A stretch of DNA of 64,000 nucleotides from Flammeovirga agarivorans (GTDB taxonomy: Bacteria > Bacteroidota > Bacteroidia > Cytophagales > Flammeovirgaceae): NCBI RefSeq assembly GCF_012641475.1, contig NZ_JABAIL010000003.1, positions 994,318 to 1,058,317 of the forward strand, read 5' to 3'. The notes beneath the pieces are model-generated. The model was not told where the DNA came from, did not search any database, and worked only from the letters and a program-made list of their open reading frames with translations. Positions 55,018 through 64,000 of this stretch are shown piece after piece. The position numbers and the translations under genes are program-made. Positions within the stretch are counted from its first letter, which is position 1, and every line of letters starts with the position of its first letter.

Positions 55018-55773
55018 CTACTCGTCTTCCTCATTATGGTCATAAATTCCCCAAGGTGAGTTTAAATCCTTTCTAGTAGCAAACTTTCCATAGTTTAATT
55101 CGAAAAGTTGATTTAAAGTAGGATCCATTTTTATCAACTCAGAGAGACGAATTGATTGAGCGTCTTCAAAATCTGGATGTTCTTCACTATGAAACTCCCA
55201 ACCTCCATCTTTTGTATGATATACCCATCGAATCGGATTACCTTTGAAGGTATATTTCGTAGTATAGACTTCTAAATCTTTATCTTCATAGAATTTAAAA
55301 TCTATATTTCTATCTAATAAAGGTTGATTGAATTTCCATTTACTATTAAATCCAGTATCCCAAGGGAAGTTTCCTTTATTATCTGTCCATACTAACTGTA
55401 CTGCAGGAAAATTATTAGAGTGATCATAAACCCAAGAATTGTATCTTAAGTAATCAGAATAATAAGCTTTATTGACTTCTAAAAACTTTACAGGAAATTT
55501 ATTGAGTATATCATTATACTCTGTATTAGCCTTGTATTTAGTTCCCTTTTTTACTGCATCACATAAAGTATTAATGGTTACCTTCATCATTTCCATCGGT
55601 AAACCAAATACTATAATTTCAGGATGCTGATATGATTTATACAGTCCTATCGAAAAAGCAAAAGCTGGTAAATAATCATCTCCCTCAATCACTCCGATAT
55701 GATAACCATTCTCTTTTATATTTTCTAAAATATCATCACCAAGCTCTGCATCAAATTGATTATTAAGATCCAT
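55018..55773 (-). CDS. DUF4262 protein
   Basis: 251 residues, cytoplasmic. The DUF4262 core is at about 10-140: ENIKENGYHIGVIEGDDY, AFAFSIGLYKSYQHPEIIVFG, YKANTEYNDILNKFPVKFLEV and PAVQLVWTDNKGNFPW. The C-terminal part (about 150-245) is longer than in minimal members. Function unknown. Single gene with terminator. Confidence 0.85.
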   Translation of the reverse strand: MDLNNQFDAELGDDILENIKENGYHIGVIEGDDYLPAFAFSIGLYKSYQHPEIIVFGLPMEMMKVTINTLCDAVKKGTKYKANTEYNDILNKFPVKFLEVNKAYYSDYLRYNSWVYDHSNNFPAVQLVWTDNKGNFPWDTGFNSKWKFNQPLLDRNIDFKFYEDKDLEVYTTKYTFKGNPIRWVYHTKDGGWEFHSEEHPDFEDAQSIRLSELIKMDPTLNQLFELNYGKFATRKDLNSPWGIYDHNEEDE

Positions 55774-56237
55774 TTTTACTTCTTCTTAATTTATAACTTT
55801 ATTAATTTAGGGCCACAAAAGAAGTAACTTGTTTTAGTATATCCAAGTTATCTTCTCTTTAATATTTCAATACCTTTCTTTTTGTAAAATTGATCACATT
55901 GAAATTATATATCCCCATTCAAAAATAACATAAACTTGACGCTCAAAAAGTGATTTTTTCATAAATAACAACTCATCAAATCGTTAGAATCCATTTAAAT
56001 ACCCGTATTACCCAAAGCACAATCAAACATCATAAGGAATTATATATCAATGTATTGTACGATTTGACACACGTCTCAAATCATATGAGACATCAAATTC
56101 TACATATGACTTACTAATCTTTTCAATCATTTACAAATAATCCAGAATCAATACATTAATTGCAAGCATCAATCACTATTGAAGTATTGAGATCAGACAC
56201 CAATTCAATTTTAAGTTTTAATCGATCAATCTGACAC
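55774..56237. other. 464-bp promoter region of the SusC/SusD operon
   Basis: No ORF. It contains an inverted repeat, GTCTCA (56073-56078) and TGAGAC (56086-56091), and a GTACGATTTGACAC element (56057-56070) also seen, nearly identical, upstream of the alpha-amylase gene (33306-33318). No clear TAnnTTTG promoter was found close to the susC start. Confidence 0.45.
56073..56091. promoter_or_regulatory. Inverted repeat upstream of the SusC operon
   Basis: GTCTCA-N7-TGAGAC, 147 bases before the susC start. Possible operator; no regulator gene is adjacent. Confidence 0.35.
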
Positions 56238-59200
56238 ATGAACAAACGAAAACTATTTTGGATGTTCCTGTTATTTATCGTCTGTCTTTATGTTGATGTG
56301 CATGCACAGCAAGCCCAAATTAAAGGGGTTGTCATGGAATCAGCAACCAACGAACCTCTTCCAGGGGTGAGTATTTGGATAGAAGGTACAACCAACGGAA
56401 CTACATCCAATATTGATGGGGAATTTTCATTAATGGTAAATAAAGCAACTGACAAGCTTCATTTTTCATTTATTGGGATGCAAGACAAAATTATCGAAAT
56501 AGGAACAAAATCTTATTTCGAAGTAACTCTCGAAGGTGACTCTAAACAACTTGAAGAAGTGTTAGTAGTTGCTTACGGTACATCTGACAAGAAAGCCTTT
56601 ACCGGTGCCGCAGAAACAATCTCTGGAGAGTCTTTACAAGCTAGACCCGTAGCTTCAGCTGCAAGTTCACTGCAAGGATCTACCTCAGGTGTACAAGTGA
56701 ATTCAGGTTCAGGTCAACCTGGTTCAAGTCCAACAGTACGTATTAGAGGTGTAGGTTCAATGAGTGCAAGCTCATCACCCTTATATGTAATTGATGGTGT
56801 ACCTTACGATGGTATTGGTACATTAAACCCCAATGACATTGAATCTATGACTGTATTAAAAGATGCTGTTTCAGCTTCATTATATGGTTCTAGAGCTGCA
56901 AATGGTGTAATTATCGTTACAACTAAAGCTGGCAAGAGAGAAGATCATTCTAGACTAACTGTTGATGCACAAGTAGGTGTTACTCAATTAATGTCGGAAG
57001 GAACTCCACTAATGAACTCAGCTGATTATTACCAACAAACATGGAATGGTTTATTTAATAACCAATTCTATTTGAATGGTAAAACACAACAAGAGTCAGC
57101 ACAATATGCTCAAGAGAATGTAGAAGCTATATCAGGATGGAATCCATATGATATGGAAAACCCATTTGATTATAATGGTAACCTTTTGTCTGGGGCTAAG
57201 ATTGTACAAGATACTGACTGGAGAGATGCATTGTATCAAACAGGACAAATTCAAAACTATAATATTGGATTTAGTCATTCTACGGAAAAATCGAATTATT
57301 TCCTTTCTTTAGGATACTTCGATCAGTTAGGTCATGTAAAAGGAACGGATTTTAATAGAGTATCAGGACGTATTAATTTAGATCATCAGATCACTCCTTT
57401 TATTAAAGTAGGAACGAACAATACAATTAGTTTTTACACTCAAAATTCACAGCCAAATGGCACAGCAGGTGCAAACCCTGTAAGAGCAGTAGAAATTATT
57501 AATGCTACCACTCCTATTTATTTACCAAATGGGGAATACAATTGGTACAACACAGCTGTATTAGATTTTAACCCTATTGGTTTAATTGAAAAAGATATCT
57601 ATAACACAAAAGGAAATAACATATCGTCGAGTCTTTATTTACAATTTGATTTTACTAAAAACTTAAACTTCAAAACTACAGGTTCAATTAACTACAACTC
57701 TTCAAATGGTGTAGTTTATTACAATCCAGAACATGGTAATGGTTCGGGTGTGAATGGCCGTGGTTCTAAATCTCATGATCAAAGCATGGCCTTAAACTGG
57801 TCTAATGTTTTAACATGGGAAAATCGTTATGGAAGACATCACTTTACAGTAATGGGAGGTCAAGAAACTTATTCTGTAAATAGCGATGGTCTTTATGCAG
57901 AATCTACAGACTTTGGTATTGGTGGAAATCCTCATTTAGGTATTGGTGCTAAACCAGAAGCTGCAGTTTCATATACAAGTAATAGAAGTTTGTTATCATT
58001 CTTTGCACAGACATCTTATGATTTTGGTTCTAAGTATTACCTTAATGCTTCCGTTCGTACAGATGGTAGTTCTCGTTTCGGTGAAAACAATAAGTTTGGT
58101 GTTTTCCCTTCGGTTGGTGCATCATGGAGACTTGGTCAAGAAGAGTTTTTAAATACTGTTGATTGGCTAGATGAATTGAAATTACGAGGTAGTTATGGTT
58201 TAACTGGTAATGATAAGATTGGCGATGGCAACTATCTAGCACTATATACTTTAGGTAGTAACTACGGTGATGCACCAGGTATGACTCCTGTACAGTTAGA
58301 AAACCCTAACTTACAATGGGAGAAAATGACGTTAACGAACATTGGTCTAGACTTCTCTGTATTCTCAAGAATAAGTGTTTCAGGTGAATATTTCATCAAA
58401 GATTCTGATGGATTATTATATGCTCAACCGATCTCCTACTCTAAAGGTTTTGGATCGGTATTAACCAATATCGGTCATATGGAAAACAAAGGTTTTGAAT
58501 TCACACTTCATACAGAGAATATCTTAAAACGTGATTTTGCATGGACTACAGATTTCAACCTAACGAATATCAAGTCAGAAATTAAGAACATAGGCGCAGA
58601 TCAATTAGTAAGTGGTAATTACTTATTAAAAGAAGGAATTAGCTGGTATAGTTTCTACTTAAGAGAGTGGGCCGGTGTAAACCCTGAAACAGGTCAGCCA
58701 ATGTGGTATGTAAACGTTGAAAATACTCATGATGAAAATGCTGAAGCTCCAGAGTCAGCATTTGAAGACCCAAATGGTTCAGGAAGACAGGTAACAAGCG
58801 AGTATGAGGATGCTTATAGAGTAGTCAATGGTTCTGCCTTACCAACAATGTATGGTGGTTTAACCAACACTTTCAAGTATAAAAACTTTGACTTCTCATT
58901 CTTATTATATTTCAGTGTTGGTGGTCAAATTTATAACTCTGATTATGCTAAAAATATGCATGATGGTGCAAACCCTGGCTATAACTTAGCACAAGTTGCA
59001 GCCAATGCATGGACGCCTGATAATAAGTATACAGATGTACCAAGGTATATTGTAAACAATGAAGACAATGGACATTTATCATCTACAAGATTCCTTGAAA
59101 ATGGTAATTACTTGCGTCTTAAGAATGTGAACTTCGGTTACAATTTACCTCAACATGCCTGTGAAAAGATCCATATTTCAAGTTTAAGAGTGTACTTCTC

Positions 59201-59327
59201 TGGTGAGAACTTATGGACTTTATCTAAATTCAATGGATTCGATCCAGAACAAGCATTATCAGGTACTACGAACGATAATGTACCAGGTGTTGCTACTTAT
59301 TCTATAGGATTCAACTTTGGCATTTAA
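56238..59327 (+). CDS. SusC/RagA-family TonB-linked outer-membrane transporter
   Basis: 1029 residues. Signal peptide (1-24, HAQ), a carboxypeptidase-D-like N-terminal domain (QIKGVVMESATNEPLPGVSI, about 26-105), TonB-box/plug domain (about 115-230; VRIRGVGSMSASSSPLYVIDG, SLYGSRAANGVIIVTTKAG) and a C-terminal 22-strand barrel with the last strand ending YSIGFNFGI. With the following SusD it forms an outer-membrane uptake complex powered by TonB. The substrate is not predicted by sequence; the partner genes include a protease. First gene of the operon. Confidence 0.96.
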   Translation: MNKRKLFWMFLLFIVCLYVDVHAQQAQIKGVVMESATNEPLPGVSIWIEGTTNGTTSNIDGEFSLMVNKATDKLHFSFIGMQDKIIEIGTKSYFEVTLEGDSKQLEEVLVVAYGTSDKKAFTGAAETISGESLQARPVASAASSLQGSTSGVQVNSGSGQPGSSPTVRIRGVGSMSASSSPLYVIDGVPYDGIGTLNPNDIESMTVLKDAVSASLYGSRAANGVIIVTTKAGKREDHSRLTVDAQVGVTQLMSEGTPLMNSADYYQQTWNGLFNNQFYLNGKTQQESAQYAQENVEAISGWNPYDMENPFDYNGNLLSGAKIVQDTDWRDALYQTGQIQNYNIGFSHSTEKSNYFLSLGYFDQLGHVKGTDFNRVSGRINLDHQITPFIKVGTNNTISFYTQNSQPNGTAGANPVRAVEIINATTPIYLPNGEYNWYNTAVLDFNPIGLIEKDIYNTKGNNISSSLYLQFDFTKNLNFKTTGSINYNSSNGVVYYNPEHGNGSGVNGRGSKSHDQSMALNWSNVLTWENRYGRHHFTVMGGQETYSVNSDGLYAESTDFGIGGNPHLGIGAKPEAAVSYTSNRSLLSFFAQTSYDFGSKYYLNASVRTDGSSRFGENNKFGVFPSVGASWRLGQEEFLNTVDWLDELKLRGSYGLTGNDKIGDGNYLALYTLGSNYGDAPGMTPVQLENPNLQWEKMTLTNIGLDFSVFSRISVSGEYFIKDSDGLLYAQPISYSKGFGSVLTNIGHMENKGFEFTLHTENILKRDFAWTTDFNLTNIKSEIKNIGADQLVSGNYLLKEGISWYSFYLREWAGVNPETGQPMWYVNVENTHDENAEAPESAFEDPNGSGRQVTSEYEDAYRVVNGSALPTMYGGLTNTFKYKNFDFSFLLYFSVGGQIYNSDYAKNMHDGANPGYNLAQVAANAWTPDNKYTDVPRYIVNNEDNGHLSSTRFLENGNYLRLKNVNFGYNLPQHACEKIHISSLRVYFSGENLWTLSKFNGFDPEQALSGTTNDNVPGVATYSIGFNFGI

Positions 59328-59337
59328 TCATCATATC

Positions 59338-60750
59338 ATGAAATATATCAAACAAATTTTCATAGCGGTTATGATGTTAGGTGCTACATCATGTTCCGAA
59401 TTTTTAGAATACCAACCCTCTACAGAAGTTTCTCCAGATGTCGCTTTTGAATCATTAGATAATGCAAAAGCTACTTTAGTTGGAGCATACGATCAATTAA
59501 GTTCTCCTTATTTTGATGGTCTTTATGTACCAATCATGAATGATGTGATGGGTGAAGACTTGATGATAAACTCTGATAACAACTGGGGGTGGTTCGTTTC
59601 AGTATATCAAATGGAAATGTTGGCCAACTACCAATGGGTAACCAACCCTTGGGCTGTAGGTTATAAAGTGATTTATGACGCCAATATGATCATCCATAAT
59701 ACACCAAACATTCCAAAAGCAACTGAGTCTGAAAAAGCAGAATTAATTGCACAGGCAAAAGCTCTAAGAGCTTACTGTTACCTTCATTTAATTCAAATGT
59801 ATGCAGACAGTTACCATAAAGCTCCGGAAGGTGATGGTGTTATTTTAAGAACAATTCCTGCAGCTGCTGAAGATGAAGATTTTGGTAGAGCTTCTACACA
59901 AGAAGTTTACGATCAAATCATCGAAGATTTATCTTATGCAGTAGAAAATATGACAGAATCTGATTATAAAGGATTCTTAGATCAAAGAGGTGCTCAAGCT
60001 TTATTAGCAAGAACATACCTCCTTACAGAAAACTGGGAAAAAGCCAGTGAGTATGCAGAACAAGCCTATACAGGACTATCATTGATGACAGTAGAAGAAA
60101 TGTGGGGTGGATTTATGTTGTTTGACAATAATCCAGAAGCCATTTTTTATCTGGATTACACAAGAACAGATAACAATATCTACCTTTCATTACCTTCTTT
60201 TTACTGGCCTGAATATGGTTATTCTTCAATTCGAGCAGATGAAGTATTCTTAGACAAATTCGATGATGCGGATATCAGAAAAGGGTTCTTCACTTTCTAT
60301 GAACCGATTGATGCTGATAACTACCTCGTATTAAAATTTGGTCATAATGAAGCATTGGGAAATGCGCACATGATTAAAATTAGAGCTTCTGAAATGTACT
60401 TAATTAAAGCTGAAGCAGAAGCTGAATTAGGTAACGATGAAGCCGCTATCGAAGCAGTTTATGAAGTAATGAAAAGAGCCAACGGAGGCGCCGTTAAACC
60501 TACTGCCTCTGGAGAAGAATTAGTTAATGTAATCCTTGAGGAAAGACGTAGAGAACTATTCGGTGAAGGGTTCAGATGGTTTGATATCAAGAGACGTAAT
60601 CAAGCATTTGTTAGAGAAGGTCAACATTGGGCAAAATGGAACTTTGGACCTGAAGACAATGATTACTACAGATTAACTTTCCCAATTCCACAAGGCGAAA
60701 TCGATTCAAATACTGAAATCAATGAGGAAAACCAAAACCAAGGTTATTAA
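59338..60750 (+). CDS. SusD/RagB-family surface lipoprotein
   Basis: 470 residues from ATG 59338, which gives a lipoprotein signal with Cys20 (MLGATSCSEF); the ATG at 59317 would add seven residues upstream of it. SusD fold with tetratricopeptide helices (AKALRAYCYLHLIQMYADSY, GAQALLARTYLLTENWEKASEYAEQAY) and the C-terminal signature IRASEMYLIKAEAEAELG and EERRRELFGEGFRWFDIKR. Caps the SusC barrel to bind the substrate. Starts 10 bases after susC, with the next gene overlapping its stop (TAATG). Confidence 0.95.
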   Translation: MKYIKQIFIAVMMLGATSCSEFLEYQPSTEVSPDVAFESLDNAKATLVGAYDQLSSPYFDGLYVPIMNDVMGEDLMINSDNNWGWFVSVYQMEMLANYQWVTNPWAVGYKVIYDANMIIHNTPNIPKATESEKAELIAQAKALRAYCYLHLIQMYADSYHKAPEGDGVILRTIPAAAEDEDFGRASTQEVYDQIIEDLSYAVENMTESDYKGFLDQRGAQALLARTYLLTENWEKASEYAEQAYTGLSLMTVEEMWGGFMLFDNNPEAIFYLDYTRTDNNIYLSLPSFYWPEYGYSSIRADEVFLDKFDDADIRKGFFTFYEPIDADNYLVLKFGHNEALGNAHMIKIRASEMYLIKAEAEAELGNDEAAIEAVYEVMKRANGGAVKPTASGEELVNVILEERRRELFGEGFRWFDIKRRNQAFVREGQHWAKWNFGPEDNDYYRLTFPIPQGEIDSNTEINEENQNQGY

Positions 60751-62180
60751 TGAAATTACTAAATAAATATACTGTCAGTGGTTTGCTTACCATCCTACTG
60801 ATGACACACTGCAGTAAGGAAGAGGCTTTGCCTTCGCTTTTTCCTAATGCTGGGAGTGATCAACTTGAATTGGTAAATGAAGGCTATCAGGCTCAAATCG
60901 CAACAACCGAGTTGTTTGAAGGACAAACTGGTTCTTGGAAAGTAGTCAGAGGTGTAGGTGGCAGTTTGGATTCTGCCGCCTCTCCTAGCACTATTTTCCG
61001 AGGAGAGCCTGGTGAATTGTATACTTTAGAGTGGGAACTTAGAGAAGGAAGTGTTTACGCAACTGATTGGGTTGATATCGGGTTCCTACCCATGAAAAAC
61101 GAAATTTATACTATCCTACCAGATACAATATCTGATTCTTTTACTCTTCATTTAGAAGCGGATTCCGCAAAGTATGGTGCTATTGGAACTTGGCATATGA
61201 TTGGAGAAGATTCTACAGGTTCATTTAGTGATGTCAATGACCCAAATGCCGAATTTGTAGGTCTTCCCAACCATACCTATACAATAGCTTATACTCATAC
61301 TTATGGGTCTAAAGAAGTAAGTGATGAAGTAACTGTTACATTCGATAGTTTACAGGCGGATGCTGGTGAAGATAATTTAAGTATCATCACAAAAGAAGCT
61401 CCTTATTTTTTCACTTTGCAAGCCAATCACCAAGAAGGTGCAGCAGGAATGTGGAGAATTATCGAAGGTGAAGGAGGAAATGTCATCACACCAGAACTTC
61501 CTAATTCTTTATTCACAGGTAATCAAAATGAAGAATATCACTTAGAATGGAGCGTATCACATGGTGATTATTCTGACAAAGATACTGTGATCATCGCATT
61601 TGGCGGTATCCACAGTTCTTGGACAGATGCAAGAGATAATAAAACATACAAAACCATCAAAATTGGTAATGTAGAATGGATGGCTGAAAACTATGACTTC
61701 GATGCTTATGTAGGTGAAGCTGCTTGGTATTATGGCCAGGCAGCGGAAGCTATCAACGAAACAGGTCATATAGTTTCATCGGATGAAGACAGAAGGAAAT
61801 ACGGTAAACTTTATAGTTATAATGCCGCTGCATTGTCTGCTCCTGAAGGATGGAGAATCCCATCTTATGATGAATGGTGGTCATTAGTAGAACGTTTTAA
61901 CGGACAAAGTTATGCTGGCGATGCATTAAGAAAAGGTGGCGAAAGTGGTGTTGACTTAGAGTTAGCAGGTTACTTCGAAATGCCGGAATACAGAAACAGC
62001 CCAGAATTTGGTCAGTTAGAACAAATGGGACGTTACTGGGTAAGATTAAGTGACGGTGCCACTCTAGATGATGAATACCCTCAGGCATTCCAAATCAATG
62101 ATGGACCATTAGTAGGTATCGCGATTTTTATCCCTTACTACGCATTATCAGTAAGATATATTAGAGACATCCAACGCTAA
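60750..62180 (+). CDS. Lipoprotein with Ig-like repeats and FISUMP domain
   Basis: 476 residues. Lipoprotein signal (MKLLNKYTVSGLLTILLMTHC). Three beta-sandwich repeats of about 85 residues (NAGSDQLELV..., GSWKVVRGVGGSLDSAASPS; GTWHMIGEDSTGSFSDVNDP; GMWRIIEGEGGNVITPELPN), each with the same GxW...N-x-(I/A)F pattern, then from about residue 290 a FISUMP domain (GNVEWMAENYDFD, YGKLYSYNAAALSAPEGWRIPSYDEW). FISUMP modules are common on surface proteins of this phylum. Co-transcribed with SusC/SusD, it is likely an accessory surface substrate-binding protein. Confidence 0.9.
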   Translation: MKLLNKYTVSGLLTILLMTHCSKEEALPSLFPNAGSDQLELVNEGYQAQIATTELFEGQTGSWKVVRGVGGSLDSAASPSTIFRGEPGELYTLEWELREGSVYATDWVDIGFLPMKNEIYTILPDTISDSFTLHLEADSAKYGAIGTWHMIGEDSTGSFSDVNDPNAEFVGLPNHTYTIAYTHTYGSKEVSDEVTVTFDSLQADAGEDNLSIITKEAPYFFTLQANHQEGAAGMWRIIEGEGGNVITPELPNSLFTGNQNEEYHLEWSVSHGDYSDKDTVIIAFGGIHSSWTDARDNKTYKTIKIGNVEWMAENYDFDAYVGEAAWYYGQAAEAINETGHIVSSDEDRRKYGKLYSYNAAALSAPEGWRIPSYDEWWSLVERFNGQSYAGDALRKGGESGVDLELAGYFEMPEYRNSPEFGQLEQMGRYWVRLSDGATLDDEYPQAFQINDGPLVGIAIFIPYYALSVRYIRDIQR

Positions 62181-62191
62181 ACCTAATCACT

Positions 62192-64000
62192 ATGATAAAT
62201 AGATTTTTATTACTTCTGGGTACTCTAATGTGTTTAATACACCCCTCTTTCTCACAGCAACCTGCTGTTGAAAAAGGAAAAATTAGAATTAAGTTTACGC
62301 AAGAAACAATACGTCAATTTAAGACAATAGAAACGTCAGGAATGAATCAACAGATTGATCAGACTGGTGTTACTCAAATTGACAATTTCAATAGTAATTT
62401 AGGAATAAAAACATTCAAACGTTTATTCCCATTTTCTCCAAAGCATGAAGCAAAACATAGAGAATATGAGCTTCATCAATGGTATGAAGTCCGCTTTGAT
62501 CAAAACATCTCTACTGATGCAATGATTAATCAATATGAGGCGCTTGGCGTTGCAGAAATTGTAAAACCAGTCTATTCGAAAGATTATGTTGAGCCTAACA
62601 ATTTAGTACCTCATACCGCTTCTTCTAGCCAAAGAGTACAAAATACCATGCCTTTTGATGATCCATTTCTTCATGAGCAATGGCATTATGAAAACTATGG
62701 TGATATTATCGGTACAGCAGATAGCGATATCGATTTGTTCAAAGCATGGGAAACAACTACGGGTACAAATGATGTTATTGTCGCCATTATTGATGGTGGT
62801 ATTGACGTTACTCACGACGACCTAGTTGATGCGATGTGGATTAATGAAGCAGAGGCAAACGGTGAACCAGGTGTTGATGATGACCAAAACGGTTATGTGG
62901 ATGATATCAATGGTTATAATTTCGTTTCTGGAGGTAATGCTTCAGCAACAGATCATGGTACTCACGTTGGTGGTACAGTCGCTGCAAGAAACAATAATGG
63001 CATTGGTGTCGGTGGTGTAGCAGGTGGTGATGGTTCAAAAGAGTCGGGAGCTCGCTTGATGTCTTGTCAAATTTTCCTTCAAACAGGTTCTTCTACTGGT
63101 GTTCCAAATGCATTTGTTTATGCAGCAGATAATGGTGCTGTGATTGCTCAAAACTCTTGGTCTTATACATCAACAGGATATTATGAGCAAGAAGTATTGG
63201 ATGCAATTGATTACTTTATTGCAGAGGCCGGACAATACGAAGATTCTCCAATGAAAGGCGGTATCGTTTTCTTCTCTGCAGGTAATACTGGAGAAAACCA
63301 TGAGATTTGGCCTTCTAGATATGATAATGTTGTTGCTGTAGCCGCTTCTCAAGCATCAAATCACCCTACAGGATATACAACACATGGTACTTGGGTAGAT
63401 ATTATGGCTCCAGGTGGTTCATTATTCGAAACACAAATTGAAGGTGTATTAAGTACTGTACCAGGTAACAAGTATGCTTTTATGCAAGGTACATCAATGG
63501 CTTGTCCACATGTTTCGGGTGTAGCAGCATTAGTTCTTTCTCAATTTGGTGGTGATGACTTCACTCCTGAGGATTTAAAACAGAGAATTGTAGACTTCTC
63601 AGATCCGTTTGAAAGTGATATGCATGAGTATTGGAACGGCTTAGTGGGTAGAGGTATACTCAATGCAGTTAATTCATTATCAGTTAATGCTGATAAACGT
63701 CCAAATGCTCCTCAATTATATGCTGAAAACATTTCACATGATTCATTTGATGTTTCATGGAAAGTACCAACTGATGAGGATGATGAGAAACCATCACACT
63801 TCCAAGTTTGGTTTAGTGATGTTGAACTAACAGAAGATACTTATGAAAATATCACTCCATACGTATTTGAAAACGCTTTAAATGCGGGAGAAGAATTTAC
63901 TTTAAGTATCGGAAACACTAGAGAGAAGAAAGATTTTTACTTCATTGTTAAAGCAATGGATAAATGGGGAAATCTATCAGAGCGTTCAAATATTCTAAAA
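62192..64000 (+). CDS. Subtilisin-like S8 serine protease, 3' end outside the window
   Basis: 603 residues visible. Signal peptide (to about 27, SFSQ), an N-terminal propeptide of ~150 residues (EYELHQWYEVRFD, YEALGVAEIVKPVYS), and the S8 catalytic domain with Asp201 (IIDGGIDVTHDDL), His255 (DHGTHVGGT) and Ser435 (GTSMACPHVSG); the oxyanion Asn is in FFSAGNTG. Beyond residue 500 a fibronectin-III-like domain begins (PNAPQLYAENISHDSFDVSW) and is cut by the window. Starts 11 bases after the FISUMP gene, in one operon with SusC/SusD. It degrades protein outside the cell; a T9SS tail may lie past the window edge. Confidence 0.95.
   Translation, partial: MINRFLLLLGTLMCLIHPSFSQQPAVEKGKIRIKFTQETIRQFKTIETSGMNQQIDQTGVTQIDNFNSNLGIKTFKRLFPFSPKHEAKHREYELHQWYEVRFDQNISTDAMINQYEALGVAEIVKPVYSKDYVEPNNLVPHTASSSQRVQNTMPFDDPFLHEQWHYENYGDIIGTADSDIDLFKAWETTTGTNDVIVAIIDGGIDVTHDDLVDAMWINEAEANGEPGVDDDQNGYVDDINGYNFVSGGNASATDHGTHVGGTVAARNNNGIGVGGVAGGDGSKESGARLMSCQIFLQTGSSTGVPNAFVYAADNGAVIAQNSWSYTSTGYYEQEVLDAIDYFIAEAGQYEDSPMKGGIVFFSAGNTGENHEIWPSRYDNVVAVAASQASNHPTGYTTHGTWVDIMAPGGSLFETQIEGVLSTVPGNKYAFMQGTSMACPHVSGVAALVLSQFGGDDFTPEDLKQRIVDFSDPFESDMHEYWNGLVGRGILNAVNSLSVNADKRPNAPQLYAENISHDSFDVSWKVPTDEDDEKPSHFQVWFSDVELTEDTYENITPYVFENALNAGEEFTLSIGNTREKKDFYFIVKAMDKWGNLSERSNILK

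Overview
The window is AT-rich (roughly two thirds A+T by eye) and reads as a chromosomal piece of a marine, polysaccharide-degrading Bacteroidota, most likely a Cytophagales/Flammeovirga-like bacterium. This rests on a SusC/SusD pair, type IX secretion (T9SS) C-terminal tails, TAnnTTTG-type promoters, LytTR and hybrid two-component systems, and agarase, alpha-amylase and GH92 enzymes. The genus is inference. I saw no tRNA, rRNA, CRISPR array, insertion sequence or phage module. Two genes are cut by the window: an AraC regulator at the left edge (5' end missing) and a subtilisin-like protease at the right edge (3' end missing).

Layout. 1-5.1 kb: AraC regulator, AI-2E family membrane protein, exported peroxiredoxin-like protein behind a TetR-type operator, two small exported proteins, aquaporin Z. 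5.3-10.2 kb: a four-gene signalling operon made of an exported protein with about twelve SSSYD-type repeats, a LytS-type histidine kinase, a kinase paralogue that has lost its phosphoacceptor His, and a LytTR response regulator. It is preceded by a perfect 15-bp direct repeat with 21-bp period, the geometry of a LytTR operator. 10.2-16 kb: UbiB/AarF kinase, then a second system (unknown protein, TPR histidine kinase, LytTR regulator) with a similar 21-bp-phased repeat in the divergent promoter region facing a possible Stv-domain gene. 15.8-16.05 kb: a promoter-like element and an isolated terminator with no ORF between them, a candidate small RNA.

16-33 kb: alpha/beta hydrolase, tricorn-like protease, barrel protein, a two-gene phosphorelay (response regulator fused to an AlbA_2/Schlafen-like domain plus a large hybrid kinase), a MuiA-type DUF4139 protein carrying a TonB-plug-like insert, two T9SS-tailed surface proteins and a PfkB sugar kinase. 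33-45 kb: a secreted multimodular alpha-amylase, an ABC permease/ATPase pair, a 48-residue membrane peptide, a membrane-anchored AraC regulator, an NmrA-type reductase, a TerB-like/TerD pair, a HEAT-like protein and a duplicated HNH/NUMOD-like protein. 45-56 kb: M43 metalloprotease, GH50-like agarase, GH92 mannosidase, tandem DUF302 protein, membrane LuxR-type regulator, DUF2158 and DUF4262 proteins. 56-64 kb: an operon of SusC, SusD, a FISUMP lipoprotein and an S8 protease, which looks like an outer-membrane uptake locus with a proteolytic rather than glycolytic partner.

The best candidates for something new are the repeat-protein/kinase/pseudokinase/LytTR operon with its operator, its second-operon counterpart, the REC-AlbA_2 fusion, and the plug-in-MuiA fusion.
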